NCBI RefSeq assembly: GCF_023159225.1
Contig: NC_063161.1
Span: forward strand, 6,571,580-6,635,579
Origin: Perognathus longimembris pacificus
Lineage: Eukaryota; Chordata; Mammalia; Rodentia; Heteromyidae
Reading direction: 5' to 3'
DNA: 64,000 nt
Shown here one piece after another: positions 1 to 12,938 of this stretch. The position numbers and the translations under genes were made by a program. The stretch's first letter is position 1. Each line of letters opens with the position of its first letter. The notes beneath the pieces are model-generated. The model was not told the origin of the DNA. It saw only the letters and a list, made by a program, of their open reading frames with translations, and made no database searches.

Positions 1-364
1 CCACTGCCTGGCTTTTTCTCTCTCCCGCTCTGTGGTGCAGGGGGGCCCCTTGGGGGATTCCAGGGTGAGCCTGTGGCTCGGGCCTGGCCAACCCCATCCC
101 ACCCACGGTGTGTAACCCCAGCCAGCCTTGAGAGAGGCGGAGCAAGCTCCACGGATGGCTGGAGTGACGCTCTCGTTCCTCACGGGTGGTGACCCCGCCC
201 AAGCCTGGGCAGCTAGCTGGTGGCTTCTGCCCCAGGAGGGAAGTAGTAACAGGAGCAGCAGAACCAAAAGGGAGAGACACCGTGTCCTGACGCCACAAGT
301 GGATGCCCTGATCCCGCTGTACCTAAAGACAACTCTATTTTTAAGACTCTGTTTGTTTTATTGG

Positions 365-856
365 TCCTAGGGTTTGAACTCTGGGCCTGGGAGCTGTCCC
401 TGAGCTTTTGTGCTCAAGGCTGACACTCTACCACTTGAGCCACAGCTCCAGTTCTGGCTTTTTCTGAGTATACTGGAGATAAAAAGTCTCACAAACCAGG
501 TGCTGGTGGCTCACGTTTGTAATCTTAGCTACTCAGGAGGCTGAGATCTAAAGACTGCAGTTCAAAGCTAACCTGGGCAGCAAAGTCTGTGGGACTCATC
601 TCCAATGAACCACCAGAAAACCAGAAGTGGCCCTGTGGTTCAAGTGGTAGAGCGCTAGCCTTGAGCTGAAGAGCTCAGGGACGGCACCCGAGCCCAGAGT
701 TCAAGCCCCACAACTGACCAAAAAAAAAAAAAAGAGGTGTGTGGGGTGGGGGGGGTTGTCTCACAAACTTTCCTGCCTGGTCTTTGAACCAGATCTCAGC
801 CTCCTGAGTAGCTAGGATTACAGGCGTGAGCCATCAGCACCCAGCTATTTCTAGAC
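365..856 (-). repeat. Older rodent SINE (7SL/B1-like + ID-like), split by a younger copy
   Basis: Reverse-oriented. The right, tRNA-like half is at 365-485 (reverse of gagttcaagcccc and of ctcaagtggtagag boxes) and the left, B1-like half at 769-856 (reverse of tggctcacgcctgtaatcc). The element is interrupted by a + strand insertion at 497-757 whose flanks are an 11-base duplication, gtctcacaaac, at 486-496 and 758-768. Confidence 0.85.
497..757 (+). repeat. Full-length modular SINE, young insertion
   Basis: Starts tgctggtggctcacg (7SL/B1-like), continues gctactcaggaggctgagat, passes a linker ccaatgaaccaccag, then an ID-like right module with caagtggtagagcgctagcc and a B-box-like gagttcaagcccc, ending in an A run at 720-733 plus G/T-rich tail. 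Target duplication on both sides shows retroposition into an older copy. Confidence 0.88.
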
Positions 857-1280
857 TTGAAAAAAAAAAAAATTGGAGCCACTAAATTATTTGCTCCTTT
901 TCTTTCCCGTCTTCTTTCTCCTGTCCCTTTCTTCGAGTCTCGTGCGCTCCACCTTTTTTCCTTTTGGACTTGGATTCTGTCCTTTGCAGACGAGAGGCTT
1001 GATAAGACCAGTCATACAAATCCAGGAAACACTAGGGGAGCTGACCCTCTCCGGTGACCTTCCCACAGGACCCTCTCACCCACAGAACCCCCGCAGCCCT
1101 CCGCCCCCGGCACCCCTCCACTGCTGTTAGGACGATGCTTCTCCAGATCCCTGACTGATACCAGGTCCCCCAAACCGCAGCCCAAAGGAGAGACGGCACC
1201 GCCCAGCCCTCCTGGGGGAAACCTCGGCTTGCCGTCACCGCTCCCCGGAAGGGAAGAAGAGCAGAGCTGCACTGAGAAGT

Positions 1281-4200
1281 TCTTAAATCAGGTTCGGGAA
1301 CTTTATTCAAAACAACGCTGGCTGGCGGTGGCTGCCGCTGGGTTTCTGTGCCAGGCCATGGGGGCCAGCGCTGTCAGCAGCTAGGAGAGTTGTTCACGCC
1401 ATAGAAACTATACAGTGACTGGGGATGCTAGCGTCACGGCGGCAGAGCCAGGCCGGGGGGAGGGGGGGCTTCCTGGAGGAGGTGGCGTCGGCCTCCACCC
1501 CCCCGGGGCCCAGCTTGGCCCTAGCTCTGCCAGGAACACTGATTATTGCACAAAGACAAAAAGGTAGGTGTGTCTGGGCTGAAGAGCGGATTCTAAGACC
1601 CCCAAGCCCTTACACAGCGCAGCAAAAGGGGGCTGGAGGGGACCCTGGAAGCAGTAGGTCCCAAAGGGAGTAGGGGAGGCGGGCTGGTACTGTGTACGCT
1701 TAGTCCCCCTGGCGTGGTGGGGGGCGGGGAGAGGCTGCCTGGGGCAGAAGACAGGGCAGGGGTGAGAAAGAGGCCAGAGAGGGCCACCGTCCCCGCTGAC
1801 CACAGGTCTCCGCCTGCCACCAGCACGCAAACGGCTTTAGGGTACCGGCACCGGGGTCCCCCTCCTCCCCACAGCCAGGCGGGCCCATGTGCACTGGGGT
1901 GAGTTTGTGCTTTGGTGATGGACACGCGTGGGCCGGGGCCTTGGGATTGGGAGGGAAGGAGAGGCCATTTGCCCCAGCTCTTATCCACTGCAGGTACAGC
2001 CTGGCTGGCCACGGACACAGCTTCCCCCGGTCCCCAGCGCAGGAACACAGCCGGTGCGTGGGGCAGCATTTGGGGCCCCCAGGCAGAACTCTGCCTCTAG
2101 GAGGACGACCTATTCGGTCCCGCCACAGTCCTCGCCCCCGCCTGCCCCTTGGCCTAGATGCCATCCTCTGCTCATTCTGGGGTCACAGTTCAGGCTAAAG
2201 GCGGACGATGTCGGAGACTGTCCCCGGGAAGCCCGGCATGCTCGGGCCAGCCCAGCTGGCCAACGGCATCCTGGGCCCTCTGAGTTCCACTGCTTTTCAA
2301 ATACGAGTGGGTTGTTCCTGCCCCTGGCTTCCCGCTCCCTCCCCCGCAGTGCCCAGCCCTGAGGGTCCCATGCCAGCTGAGAAAATGCTAGATTCTGTCC
2401 GCACAGCCCGTGGCTTGCCAGCAGGCCCCAACACCGCTGCTGTGAAGTCGGGGGTTGTGGGAGGGCCCAGGGCAGGGCTCGGACAAAGGCAAAGACATTA
2501 AATCTGCCCACTCTTTAAAACTTAGTAGGACCTAAGCAATATGTCTGTAAAGTCAGGGACTCAATACATTATATGTTTTCTTTTCTAATAAGTATTGAAA
2601 TAAATGCATAACTATTCAAATAGGAAAAAGAGACCTCCCCGCCCCCCCCCCCATCCTGACCCTGTTTGATAAGCATTACAGTTAGACCTGACCTGCAGCT
2701 CGGGAATGGTGAAACGGAGACCCAGGGACAGGCAGACGGGGAGCGGGAGGAGGTGGGGCTCCAGGTAATCAGACTGGAGACTGGAAAAGCTGTGTGGGGA
2801 GGGGACTGGCCCCAGGCTCGGGCAGGGGCTCCGACCTTCCGTGCCGACTGTCACGTGGTTTGGAGCAGAAGCAGTCACTCAGGATGGGTGACCACAGTGC
2901 CCTGGAACGGAACTCGGGGCCCACGTGGGGCCCATGCACTGCCCAAGTCCACAGATGTCTGTGGGGGTCCGCAGTTGGCTGCCCTGGACCCTGGGAGCCT
3001 GCCGTGACTGCTCCGTCCGTCCTTCCTGTCCTGTCTTCTTCAGCACTATTCCCGCCCAAGGCCTTCTTGAGGGGGGGCCAAGACCTCAGCCCCCAACGGT
3101 GCTCAATGAAGTTCGGGGCCCACACAGCTCCAGAGCCCCACCCCCACCCCACCCCCCACCCCTGCCTCCTGCCCTGCCCTGCCCTAAGCACACTACTACA
3201 ACACCCCTGATTTGTCTAAAGAAAACATCTAGCTGGTTAACTAAGAGGGATTGTGTGCTCGGTGTCGGGGAAGGGGTATCTACAAAAGACTTCACAACTA
3301 GACAGTCAGAGGGACAAGACAGATGCCCCAACAGATGGGCAGAGGTGGGGGACCATAGCAGTCAATTCTTTAAAGGTGTGGGAGGGGGAAAGGTGCACCC
3401 TGAATCGAACCTCTTCTGCCCCCGTCCCCAGCCTCTGAGCCCTGAACATCCTCAAGCTACTACTCCCAACCCAGGCAGACACCCTAAAACCTGCGGCCGT
3501 GACACTCAGATAGGAGCACCTGCCCTGGACAGGCCTATGTGCCAAGCAGCAGACAAGCAGCCCTGGCCAATCCCTGGCCCATACCCCCCAACTTTAGCAC
3601 TTTCTGGAAGTCATAAGCTCTCAGTAAAAAAAATAAATAAATATATGTGTCTGTCTCTATATATATGTATATCTGCATATCTGCACGTATATGCACTGGA
3701 AGGGCCGTGCCTGGCCACCGTGGGGGGGAGGGGGGGCCCACACCTGAGCCCTGGCTAACCCAGGCCCTCCTCCATCCGCAGGCTCGGAGGGCCGCCCGGC
3801 TGGCCCCAGGCTGGCCCCGGCTGGCCCCGGCTGGCCCCAGGCCACTCCCAGGTGTGGACAAAGTATTGCTGTCTGCTCCCTGGCTCCTGAGGTAAAAGAA
3901 GGTGAATCGGGGCGGGCGGGTGGACAGAGCGTCCATCCGGCCACCAGCCGCGGCCCCTGCCACCTCTCATCTCTTCCTCTTGCTCATGGCATCGGCGGCC
4001 TCCAGATCCCCGGGGGGCGGGTGCCGCTCGGGTGCCGGGGGCCGCGCGGCGGGCGGGGGCGGCCGGGCCGGGCGGGTCCTTGCTGCGGTCCTCAGCCGCC
4101 CACGAAGGGCTCCGGGCCAGGCTGGGGATGCCGGCGGCGGCGGCGGCGGGATGCCGGGGACCCGACGGGGCGGCCAGGCTGCTGGTGCTGCTGGCCTTCC

Positions 4201-7200
4201 GGGCCCGGGGGAGGCCGGGCGGCCCCGGCGGCGGCCCCGGCGGGGGCGGGCAGAAGAGGGAGGTGAGCGACAGGCTGCTGAGCGTCTCCGAGGGCTCCCC
4301 GCCCGCGCCGCCGCGGCCCTCCTCGTCCGAGGGGTCCATGGAGTCGTGCTGCGTGCACCCCGGGCTGGTGGAGCCCCCGCTGCTGTGGCTGCGCTGGTGC
4401 GCGCGCAGCCCGCGGAGGCTGAACAGCCCGCGACCCCGCAGGCTGAGGCGGCGCCGGGCGGCGGGCGACAGCCCCGCGCTCTGGGGGGGCCCCGCGGGCG
4501 CCGGCGGCCCCAGCGCGCGCCGGGGGCTGTCGCTCAGCGTCAGGCTGTCCTCCAGCGTGGTCTGCAGGCTGCCCGCCGAGCTGCTGGGGCTGGCGTCCAG
4601 CGAGGTGTCGCTCACGGCCGCCGCCTGCGAGGAGGGCGGGAACGGGCTGCCTGGGTCCTCGGGCCCACTTCCGGGTCCCTGGGCGCACCCGGTGATTGGT
4701 CCTCCCGGTGGCTTTGGTTCCCAGAAGCCCCGCCCCCGGAACGCCCCGCCCGGGTGAGCCACGCCCACTGGGGCCACGCCCACCTGGAGCTCCTCCCCCT
4801 CGGTAGCCACGCCTCTGAAGCCGCCTCAACACCCTCCGGATCCCCCTGGCTTGCCCCTGGTCACCTCTAAGGTCACCTCTAAGCTGGGATGGGGGGCTGG
4901 GGTGACACCCACCTCAGGGGCTTCGCATGAGGTTCCCTGCACCCCTCCCCAGCCTTCGCGAGGCACCCCACCCCCCCACAGGAAGCCCACTGCTCCTGCT
5001 CAGCCTCAACAGACTGGGCTTCCCGGGCATGCATTCTGCATTAGTGTCTCTCCTCCCAGCCACACTCACCACGCACTCTAAACAGACCTGCCACGCGCAC
5101 GTGCACGCGCGCGCGCACACGCGCACACACGCGCACGCGGGGAATGGGTGTTGGTGGCCAGGACGCACAGAGCTGGGGGTCACCCTTCCCTGGAGGAATG
5201 CACGGCCGCCAAGAGCGCCTGTTGTTCTGGTCCCCACCATTGTGGGGGGCCAGGAATGGCCCCCATCTCCCCACCCAGAGTGGAGACTTTGCTTGGTACC
5301 CAGGTGGCCTGGGTGCCGTGGGGCCCCAGGTGACCTAGTATGGGGAACCCTGCAGCTGAGACATCCCATTTCCCAGACCTGCCCCTCTGGACAACTCTAG
5401 CCATCAAGTCCCCTCCCCGCCCCCCCCCCCCGGGCATTTTCCCCAGCCCCCAGCACCGCGTCACCCTTTCCTCCGTCAAGCTGGGGCCCCCCAGACCTCC
5501 TTCCCGATGCCACCATCCCAGCCATCCCACACGCTCTGGCCCCAGGCACCCCAGGACTGGTCCTGGTCCTGCCTGTCTCATCACCCCATCAAGTCTCAGC
5601 ATCCCCTCCCCCGCCCTCCCTGAACTCCCCCTGCCGGGCGGCATCCAATGCCTCTGGGGGCTCCCCTGGCCTCGGTGCGGCTTTGGGGGTGCCGTACCTG
5701 GTGGAGGAGGGTGCAGTTGACACTTGGCGACCGCAGGGACGCCCAGGAGCCCTGCAGGGCGATCTTGGGGAGGGCCCCTGTGCTCACGCCCTTCTCCTGT
5801 GTCTTCTGGCTGGCCGACACCGCGGGGTGGAAGAACTCGGTGGGCATGGGCAGGAGGGGGCTGGAGGCGTCCGGGGAGAAGGGGCTCGGAGGTGCTACAG
5901 GAGGAGGAAACGCTGCTGAGGCCGGCATGGGGAAAGCACAGCCCTGGAAGGGGGGGGGGGGGTCACTGCGGATGCCCTGACTGGTCTGGCAAGGGGAAAC
6001 TATCCAACACAAGGTCTGTGCGACCCTGGGCAAGACCCTGACTCTGAGCCTCAGTTTCCCCACTGTGAAAACAAAAAGAGAAATACTGAAGCTGCAGGTG
6101 TGATTCCTGGGGTACAAGTGCTAGGCCAAAGCACTGCCTTCTGATCCAAACAGACCCGGCTCTGGGCCTGGTCCACAAGGTGTTGCTTCCTCTGGAAATG
6201 AGGACAGACGCTCACCCCCAGGGGAGGAAAGACTGTGAGAATAAGAAATAGTTGCAGAGTTCCTGGCCCAGCACCAAGTATACAGTAGGTGCTCAATCAC
6301 CAAGTTAGTCACCTCTCGGGCCTGACACCCCCACAGGACCTGGCTGGCCCCAGTCCTGTGCCAGGGCCTGCACTGGCTGGGTGGAGCCAACGGAAGCTGC
6401 CTGGGAGCCTGGTCCCATCCGCTAGAGACAGGCAAGAACGCGGCGGAAGAGCTGCGGCCAGGGAAGCACTCTATACCCACGGCCCCACTGCGCCTTGCAG
6501 GGCGGAGATGAGACCCAGGGGTGAGAATCTATAAGCAGGTGCCCCAGATGGCTGGGCTATTCTAGTCTACAACCCCTCATTAGTGAAGGAAAAAGCAAAT
6601 AAACGGTTAACTAGAGGGGGCAGATCCCTCTAATCAGTGGCTCATGCCTATAATGCTAGCTACTCAGGAGGCAGAGATGTACAGGACTGAGGTTCAAAGC
6701 CAGCCAGGAGAGGAAAGTCCATAAGACTCTATCCCCGATCAACCAGCAAAATGCCCGATGGGAGGGAAAGATTGGGAGAGAGCAAGGGAAGGGATGACAT
6801 TGTTCAAAAGGAAAGGTATTCGTTACCTGACTACGTAACTCTAACTCCTCTAATATATCACCTTTATAATAACAATTAAAAATAAAATTTAGAAAAAAAG
6901 AACATAAAAAGCTACAGAAGAATTTTAAAAAAATGCCAGACTGGAGATGTGGCTCAAGGCATGAGCAAGAACACCAAGTCAAAGTGAAAGGCACTGAGTT
7001 CAAGTCCTAGCACACACACAAAATCAAGCTCTGGGGTCAGATCCTGCACGCAGGCTTTGGGTTCGGGAAGCGTAGGGTCTTGCACCTCATACAACCATGT
7101 CCCTCAGAGGGGGCGCAGCTCCAGGGAGGGTCCTTGGGAAATCCACCCCACTCAGCTCTCAGGAGACCCAGGGTGTATGTCCCAGAAGAAACTCCGAGTC

Positions 7201-10200
7201 CCTCTTGTGCTGGGATGCCCCATCTCCCCAGGCAGAGATGCCAGGTTCCCATCGCCACCCCCCCCACAAGGAGGACGACAGCCAGCTCCGTCCCCCACTG
7301 TGTGCCACAGCCCAGCCGCAGGCCCAGAGCACTGAGCACCGCCAAGAGGAGGCCGCGCATCGAGCCCCCGGGGGACACCGCAGAGCTCACTAAGCGGTGA
7401 CTGAAGAAACCAGGCTTCCTATGGTCAGACGTCACCTTGTGTGAGAATCCGGAGAATAAACACCTCTCCGATAGAGCACTGGAAATCTGGTAGCTTTCCT
7501 CTGCCTGACAGTGAGCTCTGTGCGTGTGTGCGTGTGTGCGTGTGTGCGTGCGTGCGTGTGTGTGTGTGTGTTGGCCTGTTTCTCTTTTCGCCACATCTCC
7601 TAGGAAGCTCGGCGTGAAGTTTCCTTTACCTCGGGCTTCTCATATCTCAGTATTGGTTGGCTCTTGTTCCTGTACAAGGTTGTGCTATCAGACTTCAGAG
7701 CCTACCTCTTATTACCACATAACCATCACGGTCCTCTCTGGGCCAATATCAATCTGCACAAAAAATAACCGAAGGGGAACATCTGCATCTCGCTCCCCCT
7801 GAGGCAGCTGCCTGCGGCCGATCGATCGATCGATCGATGGGGGCTGGAGAAGCAGGCACCCCCCCCCCCGGGCCTCACCTTGGCCGCTCTCCTGCTTCCG
7901 CCACGACCGCACGGGGGCGTGGAAGGGGGCCGCCCTCCTCTCCTCCATCTCGCTCAGGAAGCTCTCGGGGCCCGAGGACACGGCCGCGGTGGACAGGGAG
8001 AGGAAGCACTCCCCCAGCTCCCCCATCCGCGTGGGTTCCGGCGTGTCTGGCTCGCCCTGCAGGAAAGCGGGGGGGAGGGGGGGGCAGGCGGGACGGGAAG
8101 GTGCGGGGGACAGGAGTGGGGCGTCGCCGTGACTGGGAGCCTCGGCCGGCCCCGGCGGCCACGCCCCGCACGCCGCCGCCGCTCACCTTGCCGTCTTTGG
8201 GGCCGGGCGGGCAGGCCGCGGGGTCCTCGAGGCTCAGCTCATCCCCCAGCAGGATGGACGAGGACTTGTCGGAGTTCAGGGAGAAGGCCTCCGTCTCTGC
8301 CAGCTGCACCTGCGGGGGTGGGGGGGGGTGCGTGCGTCACCCCACCGCGGCAGGGACAGGGCTCCGGAAGGGGTCGGAGGGCGCGGCAGTCCACGCCTGG
8401 CCTGAGCCAGCGGTGACAGGGACACGGGCCGCCCCTAGGGGAAGATGGCTCCCCAGCCTGGCACCCGGAGATCGCCGCAGCGCTCTGCCCACCCCGCTGA
8501 CCAAGCACCGGCCGCGGGGGCCAGACAAGCAAGCCCAGGCTTACGGAGACTATCTGCTGTGACCACCGGGCCCTCGTGGCTCTGGAGCCCAGGGCCGGGG
8601 CTCCTCCTCGGACCCGCCTGGCCCCGCTGGCCTCGTGTGCCGGCCCCCGCCCCGGCTACCTGTACCTCCTGCTTGTCATGGTGACACTTGTCGCAGCCAG
8701 CCGGCGAGGCGTAGTGATGGAAGATGGAGCCGGACAGGTTGTCGATGATGGTCAGCTCGCCCTCCAAGGAGTCCTTGATGATTAAAGAGACGCTGTCCAG
8801 CCACAGGTTCTCCTAGGCGGACGGGGCGGGGTGGGGACAGGTGGGATTACCGGCCGGGTCCCGGGACTACGGGGTGGTGGGTGGGTTGGGACACAGCTGC
8901 CCTCCCAACGGCCTGGGACTGCACCATGGGGTCGCGGTGCTGGGGACGGGGGTCCCCCCCCACCCCCTCACCTGGGCGGGAGAGTAGCAGCGCCGGCACA
9001 GGCGGCCCTCCGGGTCACCCCCGCCGCCGCCGCCGCCTCCAGGCCCGAGGCCCGGGGCCCCCGGGGAGTTGGCGGGTGGCCGGGGGCCGGGGCCCAGGCC
9101 GTGGGCCATCTCTAGTTCTATCTCGGCGTCCATCTCGGCGTCCTCCTGCGCCTCCTTGTTGCTGTCGTCCAGGTGCTTCATGAGCACGGCCACCACCACG
9201 TTGATGAGCACGAACTGGGCGGTGAGCACGAAGCTCACGAAGTAGAGCGGCGACACGAACTGCAGGCTGCTCAGGCAGCTGCGCTCGTCGTGGGTGCAGT
9301 CGCGCAGCGTGTCCTGCGGGGCGGGGGGGGAGGGGCGGTGAGGACCAGGACACGCCCCCGTCCCCCCCCCCCACCCCCCGCCATCCGCCTCGCCCCCCGG
9401 AAGGTCCCGGTGCCCAATCCACGGCGCCAGGGCGGCGCTGCCTGACCCACACTGGACTCACCCCCCTCCCCCGGGGGTGTGTGGGTGGGGGGGGGTAGGG
9501 GGTGGGTTCTTCCTCCCCGGCCCACCCACGAGTACCTTCATGATGCCGTTCCAGTTGTCTCCCGTGGAAACCTGGAAGAGCGTGAGGAAGGCCATGCCGA
9601 AGTTCTCGAAGGTGGCGTGTCGGCTCATGCCCTCGCACGGGTTCTCGTCATTGCACACTGAGAGGGCAGAGGGCGCTCGGTCCCGCGGGCACGGCCCCCC
9701 CCGCGGGCCCACCCCCCCCCCCCCGAGCCGGCGCCCCCTCCCGCCCCCGCCCCCGCCATCCTCGGAAGTGCCCAGCCCGCGCGCGGGTGGGGAGACCGAG
9801 GCTGGGGCTCACAACCGTCTCACGCGTCCTTCAAACCAACGGTGGGGTCCCAGAGAGGACAAGGGGCCAGGGCCAGCCCCTCGGGGGACCCCAGTCTCTT
9901 AGCTGAGCCTGCGTGGGGCTGAGCTGGACTGAGCTGCGTTGCGCACCCCCCCCCCCGCCCCGTCCTGGGTTCTGGCCTCCGCTGGGATGGGCAGGGAGGA
10001 GCAGCTCCCCAGGAGACCGGAGGGCCCCAGCCACCATCCTCGGAAGCTCTGCAGAGGGGTGACCCCTGTCCACTGCCCACCCCCTCACCCCACCCCCACC
10101 CCCGCCTTCTCCAGCGCCCCACAGGCCTGGGGCGTCCCTCACCCAGCTTCCCGAAGAGCTCCACTCCCAGGGCAGCGTAGATGAAGAACAGGAGCATGAA

Positions 10201-12905
10201 GAGGAGGCCCAGGTTGCCGACCTGGGAGGAGAAAGGGGGTTGGGCCAAGGATGGGGGGGGGGAGGGCACGGGGAAGCCTAGGAGGATGGGGGTGGAGGGC
10301 AGGGGGAGGGGAAGGCTGGAGAGGATGGAGCCGAGGGTCCCGGGCAACAAGGAGACCCCAGGCCAGCCTCAACACCTGAGGTCAGGGCAGATACAATAGT
10401 GGACGCAGGTCCCTGTGCACCTGCCATCCTAGCCGCTCAGGAGGCTGGAGGGAAGGATCGCGGTTCAAAGCCAGCCCACGCAGCAAAGTCCATGAGACTC
10501 TGATCTCCAATGAACCACCGGAAAACCAGAAGTGGCGCTGTGGCTCAAAGTGGGAGGGCGCCAGCCTTGAGCAAAAGGAGCTCAGGGGCAGCGCCCAGGC
10601 CCTGAGTTCAAGCCCCACGACTGATAAAAAAGGATGAAGACAAATAAAATACAAATGCTGCCGTGTTTCAAGTCCTCCATCCCTCAGCTCCCTTTCACCC
10701 ACAACCTGTACACCATCTTTTTAATCCTCCTCTCTCAGAGGCAGAGAGGCAGACGAGAGGGGAAGTCCCACAGCTCTGAGGCGTGCTCCAGGAGGCCCGA
10801 GGGTGAAGAGGAGGAAGGCTCGGCGGCGGTGCCCCCTCCTCCTTGAAGCCCGCCTGGATTCCGCCCAGTGCGGATGGATGTAGACACACGTCTCTGTCAC
10901 CGTCTCTACTGCAAAGCCCTCACACCCTGTCCACACCCCACCCCCCACCCCCCACCCCCACACCCCACACCCCCGGCCAGCAAGAACACAAGGCTCGCCA
11001 TGGAAAAGTACGGGGTGCAGGGCTCATACAGAACCCAGAGGCCTTCCGCACGCTCAGCCACCCCCATCCCACGGCTCCTGCGGGAGAGAACGTCCCAGAT
11101 TCTACATCCACCCGCCAGAGACGGTCTGTACCCCCGCCAGCTCAGACACGCGCTCCCGGCCTGGAAATGAAATGGCTCCCGGCCCCCGTGCACGCCGCGC
11201 GTGTGGACAGGGAAAGGCGTTCGCATTTAATTGCCGAGAAGTGAACGCCGTCGTTAATCACAGGCTCTGCTCCGGGGGGAGGGCGTCCTCCCAGCCTCCC
11301 TGCACCCCGAGTGTCTGGCTAATTAAATGGTGCTCCATTCATTAGTGAAACAAGCACTTAGTGGGCACCACGAGGCAGCCTGAGGCCCTGGCAGCCGGCG
11401 GGGTGGGGCGGGGGAGAGACCAGATTGGGGGGGGGGTGTGGAATGGGGGACACCAGGCGTGGCTGAGGCCCCGAAGCTCAGCTCCCCACCCTGCTCCATG
11501 GGGCCAGTGACTCCTTCCCGGGGTGCCTTCCTTATCTCCTCTGTCAGGCTCCTCCCTCTGCATCTGAGAACCTGACAGCCATGGCGACCTCCTCATTGGC
11601 CCAGAGACTTCCAGGAGGTACTGCCTGGGCTCCCTCCTTGTCCAAGCCGCAGTTCTGTGCAGAGCTGAGGGCTGGCTGGGACCTGACTCCCCGGCGCCCA
11701 GCCCCTCCTCCTGACCTGGTCTTCGACGCCCCTCCCCGACTCTAAGCCAGTGGAAAATTGACCCCCACAATGCCTTTGCGGGGAAAAGTTTCTGTCTCCC
11801 TCTTCATCCCCCAACGCCCAGGGGTGGGTCACCTCCTCTGAGCAGCCTTCCGGGATGCTTCTCTCCTCTGCGTGGGGCAGAGCCTGGGGGTGGGGGAGGT
11901 GGGGGGGGGGGGAAGCTGAAGTTTCCTCTTTACACAGAAGCAAGCCCATGCCCCGCCCAGGCCCCGCCCACCACAGGACCACTGGGTCTTGCCAAAGATT
12001 CCCCAGTGCCGATGGTCACTGTAACTGCCACCTCGCGTCACCTCCTTGAGGCTGGGTCTCCTCTTCGTGGGGCCTGGGATAGCTCAGGACCCTCGGGGGA
12101 TCGGGGAAGGGCAGAGGAGGCCAGGTAGGCTTGGGTACCCCATCACCACACCCCTCATTCTCAGCCATAGCAGGAATCTGCCGTGCTGCTACCTAAGACC
12201 CGGGTCCCGCTGAGTGCTCTGTAAGCATTGGCCTTGTGAAATACGACGGACGTGGAAACCAAGGCACGAGCAAGTTCAGGTCCACCTAGACCTGAACAGA
12301 GCCACGTCGCTTTCCCTTTGTAACCGGGCCACTGGGAAGCTCATACCAAATGAACTCACTGGTATCCTGGCCACAGCTTACTTGCTTCATTGGTGCTCTC
12401 TCCCTTAAGCCATGCCTCCAGCCCTGCTTTTCGCTCACTTTTGTTTTGGAAACAGAGTCCCCTAGACTTTTCAGCCCAGGCTGTCCGCAAACCATAATCC
12501 TCTGGATCTGAGCCTCCCAAGGAGCTACGCTGTGTGCGGCCTGGAGGTGTGGGCCGTGGATCTGATTTCCCGGTGCCCGCAACTCTGCAAGGTTGGAAGG
12601 GCATTGGGACAGGACGGGGCTCAGAGCCGGGCTGGCAGCCACATGGGGAGGCCAAGAAGAGGCAGGACTTTGTCCCACGTCTGGGCAGGCTGGGGGAGAA
12701 GGAAGTTGAGGCGTGCGTCCCCCAGGGCCTGGCTCACCGTGGCGACATCCAGGCTGGGCTCTGAAAAGGAGGCGTTCTTACCTGTGGCAGAGCCTGCACC
12801 ACCGTGTCCAGCAGGGCCCGCATCCCCGTGGCCATCTTCAGTAGCTTCAGCACTGTGGGTGACAGCCAGCCCGGCCCTCAGCCCAGGCTGCAAGGGTGTG
12901 TGTGT

Positions 12906-12938
<33 letters not shown>

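Larger units (their letters stand above)
1..1280. other. Region downstream of CACNA1I
   Basis: No coding exon is seen. Positions 1-360 hold unremarkable GC-rich sequence. From 365 to 856 there is a nested SINE pair. From 857 to 1280 there is pyrimidine-rich then GC-rich unique sequence flanking the gene's poly(A) site. The short open frames here lack similarity or codon signal. Confidence 0.7.
1281..3966 (-). other. CACNA1I: CACNA1I 3' UTR
   Basis: About 2.7 kb from the conserved stop to the poly(A) signal, with no intron or conserved coding frame seen. It agrees with the long 3' UTR of the human transcript as I recall it. The distal end (1281-1900) is GC-rich and contains only short open frames. 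An AU-rich block sits at 3626-3646, and an AT-rich stretch with a T/A-rich core at 2515-2630. The exact cleavage point is inferred. Confidence 0.75.
4625..7878 (-). other. CACNA1I: Introns 35 and 36
   Basis: 4625-5697 is GC-rich with the CA/CG tract. 5895-7878 contains a G run at 5950-5961, MIR fragments, the composite SINE at 6632, an ID-like fragment, the TG run and the ATCG run. Confidence 0.7.

Noticed and set aside
2925..3758. 277-codon + strand open frame
   Set aside because: It lies antisense within the 3' UTR, is proline-rich and crosses simple A/T sequence. No conserved motif or splice context.
3902..4870. Long + strand open frame (322 codons) opposite the last exon
   Set aside because: It is antisense to the conserved C-tail of CACNA1I and owes its length to high GC content; composition is Gly/Ala/Arg-rich with no recognisable domain.
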